From Fontivita pretiosa (GTDB lineage: Bacteria > Planctomycetota > Phycisphaerae > Tepidisphaerales > Tepidisphaeraceae), in NCBI RefSeq assembly GCF_050410795.1, contig NZ_CP191258.1:2356001-2420000 (forward strand): 64,000 nucleotides of DNA. The letters are read 5' to 3'. Positions 38,868 through 47,007 of this stretch are shown here, piece by piece. How positions within the stretch are numbered: position 1 is the stretch's first letter; every line of letters starts with the position of its first letter. Below the pieces are notes generated by a model. It saw nothing but the letters and a program-made list of their open reading frames with translations. It searched no databases and was not told the DNA's origin. A program made the translations under genes and the position numbers.

Positions 38868-40538
38868 TTACGGGCGCAGTGGATTCGTCGGCCCGGAGGA
38901 AAGCTCGGCCGCGGCAGTCACCGACGCCGGCAGGGGCTGGGCGTCGATCACCGCGGCCTGTACCACCTGCGTCCGCAGGACCTCGGTGGCGGGGAAGATG
39001 GTTCCGAACAGCAGCGTTCCGGCCGCGGAGATGGCCGCGGCCAGCAGAATCGGCGTGGGGCCGAGCTGCGCCACGCCGGGCACTGCGGGCGGGGCAGCTT
39101 CGCCGCCGGCCGGGGGCTGCGGCTCGGCACGCAAAAACATCGTCGCCACGATCCGCAGGTAATACGCCGCGCTGATCGCGGCATTGACCACCATGATCAC
39201 CACCAGCCAGCTCAATCCGGCGCGCCAGGCGGGCAGGATCAGGTAGACCTTGCCGAAAAAGCCGATCGTCAGGGGCAGACCGATGAGGCTGAAGCAGGCG
39301 ACGGCCATTATCAGCCCCAGCCCCGGATGATCGCCACCGCTGCCGACCAGGTCGTCGAAGGTTTCGGCGGTGGTGGCGGGCCTGCGTGCCGCGGCGCCGC
39401 GCGCCGGCAACAGCTCCAGCACGCCGAACGCCGCCACGTTCATCAGCCCGTACGCCGCCAGATAGAACAGCACGCCCTGAAGCGCCGGCAAGTCCTGCGA
39501 CGTCGCCAGCGCTGTCACCCCCACCAGCATGTACCCCGTGTGCGCGATCGAGCTGTACGCCAGCAGACGCTTGACGTTGTGCTGAAGCAGTCCCAGCACG
39601 TTGCCCACGGTCATGGTCAGCGCCGCCAGCACCCACAGAAGCTGCCCGATCTGCTGGGGCAGCAGCCACAGTCCGCCGCTGGCGGCAAACAGCACCTTCA
39701 AAAGCGCCACGAAGCCGGCGGCCTTGGGCACGAACGACAGAAGCGCCGTGACGGGGGTGGCGGCGCCCTCGTAGACGTCGCCGGCGTAAAAGTGCAGCGG
39801 CACCGCCGCCATCTTGAACGCAAACCCGCTGATCAGCAGCACCACCGCCAGCAACTGCCAGGGGGTAAAGTGAACCGAGGTGGAACCCTGCCGGATGGTG
39901 CCGGCGAACTGCTGGCCGATCTCGTGGAGCCTGATGACTCCGGTGGTTCCATAGAGGTAGCTGAAGCCGAAGAGCATGACCGCCGCCGACATCGCCCCCA
40001 GGAAAAAGTATTTGACCCCCGCCTCCTGCGCCGCGGGCAGCGGGCGGGAAATGCTCACCATGATGTACGTGGGGATGCTGGCCAGCTCGATGCCCAAAAA
40101 CAGCAGAATGATGTCGTTGGCACTGGCCACGAGCATCAGCCCGGCAATGCTCAGCAGCAGCAGTGCGAAGAACTCGCCCGCGTCGTTGCCGAAATGGACT
40201 GCGGCGTTGCCGCTGCCCTGTCGCTGCGGTGCCGGCCAGGCGAGCATCACGAACAGCGCCCCCAGACCCGCGCCCAGCAGGCGGATGTAGTCGGCCAGGT
40301 TGCTGACTCGCAGCGAGCCGGCGGAGTCGGTGCGGACGGCGGCGCCCTGCTCGCCGCCGGAGAACGCTGCTTCGCTCGTCGGCATCGTCTGCATGAAGAA
40401 GACCACCAGCAGCGCCAGCAGCGCCACCACCGGCGCCGCCTGGCGCGCCGCGGCGCGCGACGACACGCCCAACACAAACAGCGCGCACGCCGCCGCCACA
40501 AGGATCAGCTCGGGAATGATCAGCAACACGAGGTTCAT
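38868..40538 (-). CDS. nuoN: NADH-quinone oxidoreductase subunit N
   Basis: 556 residues. An antiporter-like, proton-pumping subunit of the complex I membrane arm with about 14 helices. Recognised by the proton-channel block 'YFFLGAMSAAVMLFGFSYLY', 'ISGFAFKMAAVPLHFYAGDV' (conserved Lys) and 'KRLLAYSSIAHTGYMLVG'. The conserved Glu is in 'FLGIELASIPTYIMV'. Starts six bases after the nuoM stop. A Pro/Ala-rich C-terminal extension follows the last helix. Confidence 0.95.
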   Translation of the reverse strand: MNLVLLIIPELILVAAACALFVLGVSSRAAARQAAPVVALLALLVVFFMQTMPTSEAAFSGGEQGAAVRTDSAGSLRVSNLADYIRLLGAGLGALFVMLAWPAPQRQGSGNAAVHFGNDAGEFFALLLLSIAGLMLVASANDIILLFLGIELASIPTYIMVSISRPLPAAQEAGVKYFFLGAMSAAVMLFGFSYLYGTTGVIRLHEIGQQFAGTIRQGSTSVHFTPWQLLAVVLLISGFAFKMAAVPLHFYAGDVYEGAATPVTALLSFVPKAAGFVALLKVLFAASGGLWLLPQQIGQLLWVLAALTMTVGNVLGLLQHNVKRLLAYSSIAHTGYMLVGVTALATSQDLPALQGVLFYLAAYGLMNVAAFGVLELLPARGAAARRPATTAETFDDLVGSGGDHPGLGLIMAVACFSLIGLPLTIGFFGKVYLILPAWRAGLSWLVVIMVVNAAISAAYYLRIVATMFLRAEPQPPAGGEAAPPAVPGVAQLGPTPILLAAAISAAGTLLFGTIFPATEVLRTQVVQAAVIDAQPLPASVTAAAELSSGPTNPLRP

Positions 40539-40544
40539 ACTTGG

Positions 40545-42227
40545 CTATAACTGTGGTTGTAGGACGGTCGGTTCAACCGATGCTGCCGGCACCGAGGCGC
40601 CCGAGCCGGAATCAACCTGATCCGCGGCGGATCCGAGCATGCGCGGCGGCTGCGGGGATCCGGGCAGCGGCTGGCGCAGCAACTGAATGTCGGGCTGAAT
40701 CGGTTGCAGCACGGCATTGGGCACCAGGCCGAGCACCACCACCGCCAGCGCGATCGGCACCAGCAGCCCCACCTCGCGAGCGCCGATATCGACGGGCATC
40801 GGGTCGTGCGCCTGGGCGTGCTGATCATGAGCCTGGCCGGGAACCTTCAGCGGTCCGAAGATCACCCGCGCGGTCATGTGCAGCATGTACAGCGCGCCCA
40901 GGATCACGCCGATGGCCGCAAACACGCCGAAGCCAATGCCCAGCCTCTCGCTGGTGAATGCGCCCAGCACGGTGAGGAACTCGCTGACGAAGCCGTTGAG
41001 TCCCGGCAGACCGATGCTGCTGAGCACGAACAGCACGAAGAAGAACGCCAGCCGCGGCATTCGCCGCGCCAGTCCGGAAAGCTGGTCGATGTCGCGGGTG
41101 TGAAAGCGGTCGTAGATCATGCCGACCACCAGGAACATCGCGCCCGTGCTCAGCCCGTGGTTGATCATGTACAGGACCGATCCCTGCATGCCGGTCGGGT
41201 TCATCGCCACCAGACCCAGCACGCAGAAGCCCAGATGCGAGACCGACGAGTAGGCCACCAGCTTCTTGATGTCCTGCTGCACCCAGGCCACCAGAGCGCC
41301 GTAGATGATGCCAATGACGCACAGGATGCCCAGGAAGCTGAGCATCGGCCCCAGCCACGGGGCATCCACGCCGACGATACCGATCGGCCAGGCGAATCGC
41401 AGCAGCCCGTAGGTTCCGAGCTTCAGCAGCACGCCGGCCAGAATCACGCTTCCGGCGGTGGGGGCTTCGGTATGCGCCAGCGGCAACCACGTGTGCACGG
41501 GGAACAGCGGCACCTTCACCGCGAAGCCGGCCAGAAACGCCAGCAATATCCACCATCGCTCGGTGGCGGTAAGCTGACTCTGCGCGAAGCGCGTGACGGC
41601 CAGAATATCGAAGCTGTTGGCGCGGTATCCCAGGTAGATCGCTCCGGCCAGGGTGAAGACCGAGCCGACGAACGTGAACAGGAAGAACTTGCCGGCGGCG
41701 TAGCGTCGCTCCGGTCCGCCCCAGATCCCGATGATGAAGAACATCGGGATCAGCGTCAGCTCGAAGAAGATGTAGAACAGCAGCAGGTCCCGGGCGATGA
41801 ACACCCCATTCATCGCCGCCAGCAGCACCAGCATCCAGGCGTAGTATTCCTTTTGGCGATCCCTGATGGATGAGAAGCTGGCCAGGATCGAAGGGGGCAT
41901 CAGCAGGACAGTCAGCAGCAGCAGCATGAGGCTGACCGAATCGGCGCCCAGATGCAGGGAAAAGCCCAGCTCCGAGAGGGCAAAGGGGTTGGAGCGGCGA
42001 TCGGTCTGGGGCCACTCGACGCGCACGGCGGCCGCGGCGCGGTCGTGCACTTCGCTGGCGGGCAGGTCCGACGGGGCGAGAAACGCCGGCACCAGCGCCA
42101 CCGCCGCCAGCGCCGTCAACAGGCTCACCGTCAGCGCCCACATTCGCGCCGACCGCTCGGGAACCAGCGCCGTGACAACGCCGCCCAGCAGCGGGACCAG
42201 GATCACAAGCAACAGGCAGATGCTCAT
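40545..42227 (-). CDS. nuoM: NADH-quinone oxidoreductase subunit M
   Basis: 560 residues. Family motifs: 'FYIFFELTLIPMFFIIGIWG' (conserved Glu), 'AFLAGFAVKVPLFPVHTWLP' (pump Lys), 'ILAGVLLKLGTYGLLRF' and 'LVAYSSVSHLGFCVLGL'. The N-terminal loop after the second helix is longer than usual. After the final antiporter helices there is a His-containing loop 'GQAHDQHAQAHDPMPVD' near residues 460-476. The final 50 residues are Pro/Gln/Ser-rich and probably soluble. Confidence 0.96.
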   Translation of the reverse strand: MSICLLLVILVPLLGGVVTALVPERSARMWALTVSLLTALAAVALVPAFLAPSDLPASEVHDRAAAAVRVEWPQTDRRSNPFALSELGFSLHLGADSVSLMLLLLTVLLMPPSILASFSSIRDRQKEYYAWMLVLLAAMNGVFIARDLLLFYIFFELTLIPMFFIIGIWGGPERRYAAGKFFLFTFVGSVFTLAGAIYLGYRANSFDILAVTRFAQSQLTATERWWILLAFLAGFAVKVPLFPVHTWLPLAHTEAPTAGSVILAGVLLKLGTYGLLRFAWPIGIVGVDAPWLGPMLSFLGILCVIGIIYGALVAWVQQDIKKLVAYSSVSHLGFCVLGLVAMNPTGMQGSVLYMINHGLSTGAMFLVVGMIYDRFHTRDIDQLSGLARRMPRLAFFFVLFVLSSIGLPGLNGFVSEFLTVLGAFTSERLGIGFGVFAAIGVILGALYMLHMTARVIFGPLKVPGQAHDQHAQAHDPMPVDIGAREVGLLVPIALAVVVLGLVPNAVLQPIQPDIQLLRQPLPGSPQPPRMLGSAADQVDSGSGASVPAASVEPTVLQPQL

Positions 42228-42305
42228 AAGTGATCAGCGGGCAGCGGCCAGCGGCCGGTTGTCGTCATGGATCGACCCCTGGCCACGGACCACTGACGAG
42301 TTCGT

Positions 42306-44456
42306 TCATAAAAAGATCAACAGCAGTATCACCGCGATTCCGGCGAGCATGGCGGCGGCATATCCCTGGAGCCGGCCACGCTGCACCGTCAGCTTCAGCG
42401 TAAATCCCACGACCTGCGGGACAAATCCGAACAGCCAGACCAACCCGTCGATAACCCATCGATCAAACGCGAACATGCCGCGTCCGACGGCGCGCAATGG
42501 CTCGACGATGCCGTACTGATAGATCTCGTCCACCCAGTACTTGTGATCCAGCACCCTTACCACGCGCGGGAACCGCGCCGCCAGGCGATCGGCGGCAGAA
42601 CGATCCTTCAGGTGCAGCAGGTGCGCCACGAAGATGCCGGCTATGGCCACGACCGCGCCGGTCAGCAGCGGCAGGATCGAGAATTCCGTCGGTTCATCTG
42701 CCGGCGCCGGCTGGCCCATCAGCAGCGGATTGACCTGCGCTGCGCCGAGCAGCGCGTTGGCCTTGTGAAAACCCATGGAAAACGACGGGCTGTGTCCCAG
42801 GAAGTGCCCGAGCTGATGCGCCCAGCTCCCGCCGAACGGCAGATTCAGCACCCCCGCCAGCAGCGCCCCCACCGCCAGCAGATACAGCGGCACCATCATC
42901 ACCGCCGGCTCGTGGTTGTGGTGGTGTTCGGCCTGACCGTGCGATTCAACCCCGTGATCCTGGGGAGCGTGCGCGGTGGCGTGATGCGGATCGTGCGCCG
43001 GCGGCGTAGGGATGAGGGTTGGTCCCTCGAAGACCCGGAAGTACAGGCGGAAGGTGTAATAGGCCGTCAGAAACGCCGTGCCCAGCAACACCAGCCAGAT
43101 CAGCGTGCTGCGTCCCTGGGCGGCGTGAACGATCTCGTCCTTGGACCAGAACCCCGAAAGCAGCGGGAACCCGGCCAGCGCCGCGCAGCCGATCAACATC
43201 ACGATGCGTGTTTTGGGCAGCAGGGTCTTCAGGCCACTCATCTTCCGCAGGTCCAGCTCACCCATCATCGCGTGCATGACCACGCCACTGGACAAGAACA
43301 GCAGGGCCTTGAAGAACGCATGTGTGACCAGGTGGAAGATCCCCGCCACCGGCGCCAGCAGCCCGACTCCCACGAACATGAACCCCAGTTGCGAGATGGT
43401 CGAGTAAGCCAGGATTTTTTTCAGGTCGAACTGTCGCAGCGCGATGGTGGCGGCCAGGACCGCGGTGAACGTGCCGATCGCCGCCACCGTGAGCATCGCC
43501 GCCTGGTTGCCCACGAACAGGGTCGAGCAGCGGGCGATCATGTACACTCCTGCGGTGACCATGGTCGCGGCGTGGATGAGCGCGCTGACGGGTGTCGGGC
43601 CTTCCATGGCGTCGGGAAGCCACACGTAAAGCGGGAACTGCGCGCTTTTGCCAAAGGCGCCGAGCATCAGCAGAAAGGGAATCCATTGCAGCGCCGTTTG
43701 CTGGAAGGCGCTGAGGTCCCCCGGCAAGGCGGCGGCCTTCTCCAGCAGACCGTCGCCCGGCATCGCCGGATCGCCAAAGTAGCTCACCGTCCCGAACGCC
43801 AGGAACGAGAGCATGATCCCCAGGGCAAAGCCGAAGTCCCCGACACGGTTGACCAGAAACGCCTTCTTGGCCGCCTCACGCGCCGAGGGGCGTTCGTAGT
43901 AGTATCCGATCAGCAGATACGAGCACAGCCCGACCCCTTCCCAGCCCAGATACAGCATCACCAGGTTCTCGCCCATCACCAGCACCGTCATCATGAAGAT
44001 GAACAGCCCCAGATAGGCGAAGAAGCGGAAGTAGCCGTCTTCTCCCTTCATGTATCCCGCGGCGAAGACGCAGATCAGAAAGCCCACCCCGCAGACCACG
44101 CACAGCATCACCGCGGTCAGCGGATCGAACAGAAAGCCTGCACTGGCGCGGAACTCGCCGGCCGCGATCCAGGTGTAGAAATTCGTAACGGCATAGATGG
44201 CCGGCAGCGCGCCGGTGTGGCTGGCGCGCTGCACCGCCTGCGCGTGCTGGGGATACTGCTCGGGGTGGTGGATCACCTCCAGCATGCCCAGCAGCACCCA
44301 GACCGACAGCACCGCGCTGGCCAGTACCGAGATCCAGATCGGCCAGTGCGCCAGACGCTTGCGTGGACCGGTGCAGGCGAAGCCCGCCACCGCGGCCGCG
44401 GCCAGTGGCAGCAGCGGAATCAGGTACGCGTGTTGGACGGGGAACAGCTTGTCCAT
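42306..44456 (-). CDS. nuoL: NADH-quinone oxidoreductase subunit L
   Basis: 716 residues from ATG 44456; the frame extends upstream into the intergenic heptamer repeat, so that part was excluded. Complex I signature: 'LVMLYLGWEGVGLCSYLLIG', 'VNRVGDFGFALGIML', 'AFGKSAQFPLYVWLPDAMEG', 'PVSALIHAATMVTAGVYMIA' and 'KKILAYSTISQLGFMFVGVG'. NuoL carries the long lateral helix and pumps protons. A loop at about residues 489-514 is very His-rich (AHDPHHATAHAPQDHG, then HGQAEHHHNHE), which is unusual. Confidence 0.97.
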   Translation of the reverse strand: MDKLFPVQHAYLIPLLPLAAAAVAGFACTGPRKRLAHWPIWISVLASAVLSVWVLLGMLEVIHHPEQYPQHAQAVQRASHTGALPAIYAVTNFYTWIAAGEFRASAGFLFDPLTAVMLCVVCGVGFLICVFAAGYMKGEDGYFRFFAYLGLFIFMMTVLVMGENLVMLYLGWEGVGLCSYLLIGYYYERPSAREAAKKAFLVNRVGDFGFALGIMLSFLAFGTVSYFGDPAMPGDGLLEKAAALPGDLSAFQQTALQWIPFLLMLGAFGKSAQFPLYVWLPDAMEGPTPVSALIHAATMVTAGVYMIARCSTLFVGNQAAMLTVAAIGTFTAVLAATIALRQFDLKKILAYSTISQLGFMFVGVGLLAPVAGIFHLVTHAFFKALLFLSSGVVMHAMMGELDLRKMSGLKTLLPKTRIVMLIGCAALAGFPLLSGFWSKDEIVHAAQGRSTLIWLVLLGTAFLTAYYTFRLYFRVFEGPTLIPTPPAHDPHHATAHAPQDHGVESHGQAEHHHNHEPAVMMVPLYLLAVGALLAGVLNLPFGGSWAHQLGHFLGHSPSFSMGFHKANALLGAAQVNPLLMGQPAPADEPTEFSILPLLTGAVVAIAGIFVAHLLHLKDRSAADRLAARFPRVVRVLDHKYWVDEIYQYGIVEPLRAVGRGMFAFDRWVIDGLVWLFGFVPQVVGFTLKLTVQRGRLQGYAAAMLAGIAVILLLIFL

Positions 44457-44459
44457 AGT

Positions 44460-44487
44460 GGTCCGTGGTCCGTGGTCAGTGGTCAGC
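44460..44487. repeat. Heptanucleotide tandem repeat upstream of nuoL
   Basis: Four contiguous 7-base units: GGTCCGT, GGTCCGT, GGTCAGT, GGTCAGC. A related inverted segment (GGCCACGGACCACTGACGA) sits in the next gap of the operon, about 42282-42300, between nuoL and nuoM. Confidence 0.7.
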
Positions 44488-44526
44488 CCGGCCAATACTG
44501 GCCCGCCGACCACCGGCCGCCGGTCA

Positions 44527-44835
44527 CTATCCTCTCAAATCTCTCCATGCCTCCGCATCCAGCGTGTGGCGGGTTCGGAACAACAGCACCACCAGACCCA
44601 GCGCCAGACTGGCTTCGGCGGCGGCGATCACCAGCACGAAGATGACGAACGCCTGGCCCGCCAGGTTACCGTGAAAGGCCCCGAAGGCGATCAGATTGAT
44701 CGCCACTCCCTGAAACATCAGCTCCGTGCACAGGAACATCACGATCAGGTTTCGCCGGGTCACGAACCCGATCAGCCCGATCACGAACATGATCGCGCCG
44801 ACCGTCAGGTAATGTTGCAGAGCGATGTCGGTCAT
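44527..44835 (-). CDS. nuoK: NADH-quinone oxidoreductase subunit K
   Basis: 102 residues from ATG 44835, the normal length; an upstream GTG-type extension was rejected. Three helices with the conserved Glu residues in 'LIVMFLCTELMFQGVAINLI' and 'FVLVIAAAEASLALGLVVLL'. NuoK links the ion-translocating half-channels of the membrane arm. Lies between nuoJ and nuoL in the leftward cluster. Confidence 0.96.
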   Translation of the reverse strand: MTDIALQHYLTVGAIMFVIGLIGFVTRRNLIVMFLCTELMFQGVAINLIAFGAFHGNLAGQAFVIFVLVIAAAEASLALGLVVLLFRTRHTLDAEAWRDLRG

Positions 44836-44868
44836 GTGTTGGTAACAGGGCTTGCAGCCCATGACTCT

Positions 44869-44896
44869 GTGGCACGGGCCGCACGCCGCGTGCTAC
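44869..44896. repeat. Dispersed palindromic repeat, degenerate copy at the nuoJ stop
   Basis: GTGGCACGGGCCGCACGCCG then CGTGCTACG: the CACGGGC / CGTGCT arms resemble the 5331 and 9792 elements. The nuoJ TAG codon lies inside it. Confidence 0.4.
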
Positions 44897-45804
44897 GCCT
44901 CCGGGTACGCCTTTTGTCTTGGATTGCTCGTTCCGTAAACCGGTATCGAATGCGGGTTATCGTCGGCGGGCGTGGCCGGACCGAGCACCACCTCCACCGC
45001 CGGCTCATCCGCCGTCACTTCGGTTGCCTCCAAATGCACCCGCCGACGCGCAATCACGATCGCCCCGACCATCGCGACCGTCAGGATCAGCCCGGCCAAC
45101 TCCAGATTCATGATCTGCTGGGTAAACAGAAACTGTCCGAGCTGCTGGGTGGCGCCGGGCATACCGGGCGCCGCGGGCTGTGGGGCGATCGCCTGGTATT
45201 TATCGAAAACGATAAACAGGATCACGCCCATGAGGGCAAATCCCACGGCGCTGGCAAGAACCGGGTCGCGACTGACAGTGTCGTGCTCGGCAATCACCGC
45301 GCGGCCAGTGGGTCCGGAGGCATCGGCAGCCAGCATAATCACGAACACGTAGGTGATCAGGATGGCGCCGGCATAGATCAGCACCAGCGCCGCGGCCATA
45401 AACTCCGCCCACAGCAGCAGAAACAATCCCGCCGACGCGAAGACGGTCAGGACGAAATACAGGGCCGAATAGACCGGGCGGGTGTGGCTAATCACCCTGA
45501 CCGCGCCCACCAGCGCGATGGTCGAGAAGATCCAGAAGTAGACGCGATGGGCGCGTGTACCCCAGGCGGCGTTGCCCGCGGCCCAGCGGACCAGCACCGC
45601 CGCCAGGATCAGCCCCGTCGCCAGCAGGATCACCCCCCCGACCTTCCGCAACGACGCCTCGCGGCGCGAAGGGAGCAGCAGCACGGTGCCCACCCCGCCG
45701 ATCACGCACAGCACCAGGATCAGCAGCGGCGGCAGCGGCACGCCGCCGGGCAGCGCGCTCTCACTCGCCTGCGCCAGCGCGGAAGATGAGATAAAACCGG
45801 TCAT
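44893..45804 (-). CDS. nuoJ: NADH-quinone oxidoreductase subunit J
   Basis: 303 residues, longer than the usual 165-200. The conserved block 'VYSALYFVLTVFASAGLFLL' then 'AEFMAAALVLIYAGAILITY' and 'VFVIMLAADASG' identifies NuoJ. The extra length comes from two N-terminal helices ('LLILVLCVIGGVGTVLLL', 'VGGVILLATGLILAAVLV') and a charged C-terminal tail. First gene of nuoJKLMN; the genes for the quinone and NADH modules (A-I) are not upstream, where a PilZ-like gene reads away instead. Confidence 0.93.
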   Translation of the reverse strand: MTGFISSSALAQASESALPGGVPLPPLLILVLCVIGGVGTVLLLPSRREASLRKVGGVILLATGLILAAVLVRWAAGNAAWGTRAHRVYFWIFSTIALVGAVRVISHTRPVYSALYFVLTVFASAGLFLLLWAEFMAAALVLIYAGAILITYVFVIMLAADASGPTGRAVIAEHDTVSRDPVLASAVGFALMGVILFIVFDKYQAIAPQPAAPGMPGATQQLGQFLFTQQIMNLELAGLILTVAMVGAIVIARRRVHLEATEVTADEPAVEVVLGPATPADDNPHSIPVYGTSNPRQKAYPEA

Positions 45805-46123
45805 CTCGGCAAATCAGGCCACAATTCCCTTTGAGCGGGCAAAGTCTAAGAATGGGGGTTGGGCTTTGCAAGTGAGGTCGTGAGCGATTTCACGAGTGCA
45901 TCGGGTTACCAAGGCTGAGCAGACCCGATCAAGCAGCGCCGGCCAGGGCACCGTCAGAACCGATAAACTCATGCATTTCTGTCCCGATCGTGCCGAGTTC
46001 TTGCGGCACATCAGTTCTGTTACACCGGGTGGTTTGCTTGTTGATGATGTGAATCGTAGTTCCTCACTGGCGCGCCGCCGGGATGGTCCCGTAAACGCGC
46101 GCCCGCAGGAGGTAGGTGAAGCC
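45805..46123. other. Divergent intergenic region between nuoJ and a PilZ-like gene
   Basis: About 320 bases that should hold the promoter for the leftward nuo cluster. An open frame continues upstream of the chosen PilZ-like start to 45896, but its composition (MHRVTKAEQTRSSSAGQG...) does not look like a conserved domain. GCAAAG...CTTTGC arms lie near 45838-45868. No promoter could be fixed. Confidence 0.35.
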
Positions 46124-46543
46124 GTGCTGTTGGAACTGCCCAAGACCAAAACCCCTGTCTCGCCCGACGAGCTTTGGCCCCCGGAGGTGGACCTGATCCT
46201 GTCGGCGATGGAGGCGGCGCCGCGTCCGGCGGACCACCCGGACGCGCGGCAGTGCCCCCGTATGCTCTACCGCGTCCGCGCCGAACTGAAGCTCTTCGCC
46301 GACGACCCGGATTCCCCGCCCTGGGTCCTGTACACGCGCGACGTCGATCCCCGCGGCGTGGGGTTCATCACCCCGCATCGGCTGCCGCTGGGTTACGGCG
46401 GATGGGTGCAGATGCTCACGCCTGACGGACGCAAGGCGAGAATCGGCTGCACGCTGTATCGCTGCCGGCAGATCGTGCCCGGATGGTATGAGGGTGCCCT
46501 GCACTTCCATCGCGAGCAGTGGTGTTTCACTCCGGAGGATTGA
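46124..46543 (+). CDS. PilZ-like domain protein
   Basis: 139 residues from GTG 46124, which follows AGGAGGT at a spacing of about ten; the frame is open back to 45896 and the start is uncertain. The C-terminal 80 residues form a beta-barrel-like domain: 'RVRAELKLFADDPDSPPWVL', 'TRDVDPRGVGFITPHRLPLG' and 'GTLYRCRQIVPG' type strands. The RDVDPRGVGF segment corresponds to the (D/N)xSxxG loop of PilZ domains, which bind cyclic di-GMP. The first Arg motif (RxxxR) is only partly visible, so ligand binding is unproven. Confidence 0.6.
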   Translation: MLLELPKTKTPVSPDELWPPEVDLILSAMEAAPRPADHPDARQCPRMLYRVRAELKLFADDPDSPPWVLYTRDVDPRGVGFITPHRLPLGYGGWVQMLTPDGRKARIGCTLYRCRQIVPGWYEGALHFHREQWCFTPED

Positions 46544-46622
46544 GCGGCGAACGCTTCGATCGCGGTCTTCAGGTTCAAGCTCGTGCGTCTGATTCACTGG
46601 CGGCCAGTCATGGCCAGGTATA

Positions 46623-46901
46623 ATGTCGGCCATGGCGCCTCTGCCGCCACGCCAGACATTCATTGCCCTTCGCGCGCGACGCCAGGGCCACCAGATCGCG
46701 CGGGACATTCTCTATCCGCACATCGATCTGCTCGGACCTCAATCGCCCCAGCATTATCCCGACAGGTTGCCTGGCGATTCGCCCCGCTGGACCGTTGATC
46801 CGGAGCTTTTGAAGCAGGATCGTCGCTGGTTCGTTGTGCTGGCGGCGTTGGGGATTGTGCTGATCGGATTGCTCGTCTACCTCACGCTCCGCCGCGTGTG
46901 A
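46623..46901 (+). CDS. Small single-pass membrane protein, hypothetical
   Basis: 92 residues (89 if started at the ATG at 46632). A basic, proline-containing N-terminal 65 residues ('HYPDRLPGDSPRWTVDPELL') precedes one C-terminal transmembrane helix ('WFVVLAALGIVLIGLLVYL') and an Arg-rich end. This looks like a tail-anchored or N-in single-pass protein. No family recognised. Lies 106 bases before gyrA, on the same strand. Confidence 0.5.
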   Translation: MSAMAPLPPRQTFIALRARRQGHQIARDILYPHIDLLGPQSPQHYPDRLPGDSPRWTVDPELLKQDRRWFVVLAALGIVLIGLLVYLTLRRV

Positions 46902-46949
46902 TGAGCCGCTGGCTGTTCCCGGCGGCTCGCCTTTGGAGTGCGGATTTCC

Positions 46950-46955
46950 TATAAT
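46950..46955 (+). promoter_or_regulatory. Possible -10 element of gyrA
   Basis: A perfect TATAAT, 52 bases before the gyrA ATG, in otherwise GC-rich sequence. No good -35 lies at 16-18 bases upstream. Confidence 0.5.
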
Positions 46956-47007
46956 CATGTGTTTCGATTGAGGCTGTTTTTCAGGGGATTTTTCTCAAGG
47001 ACGACAC

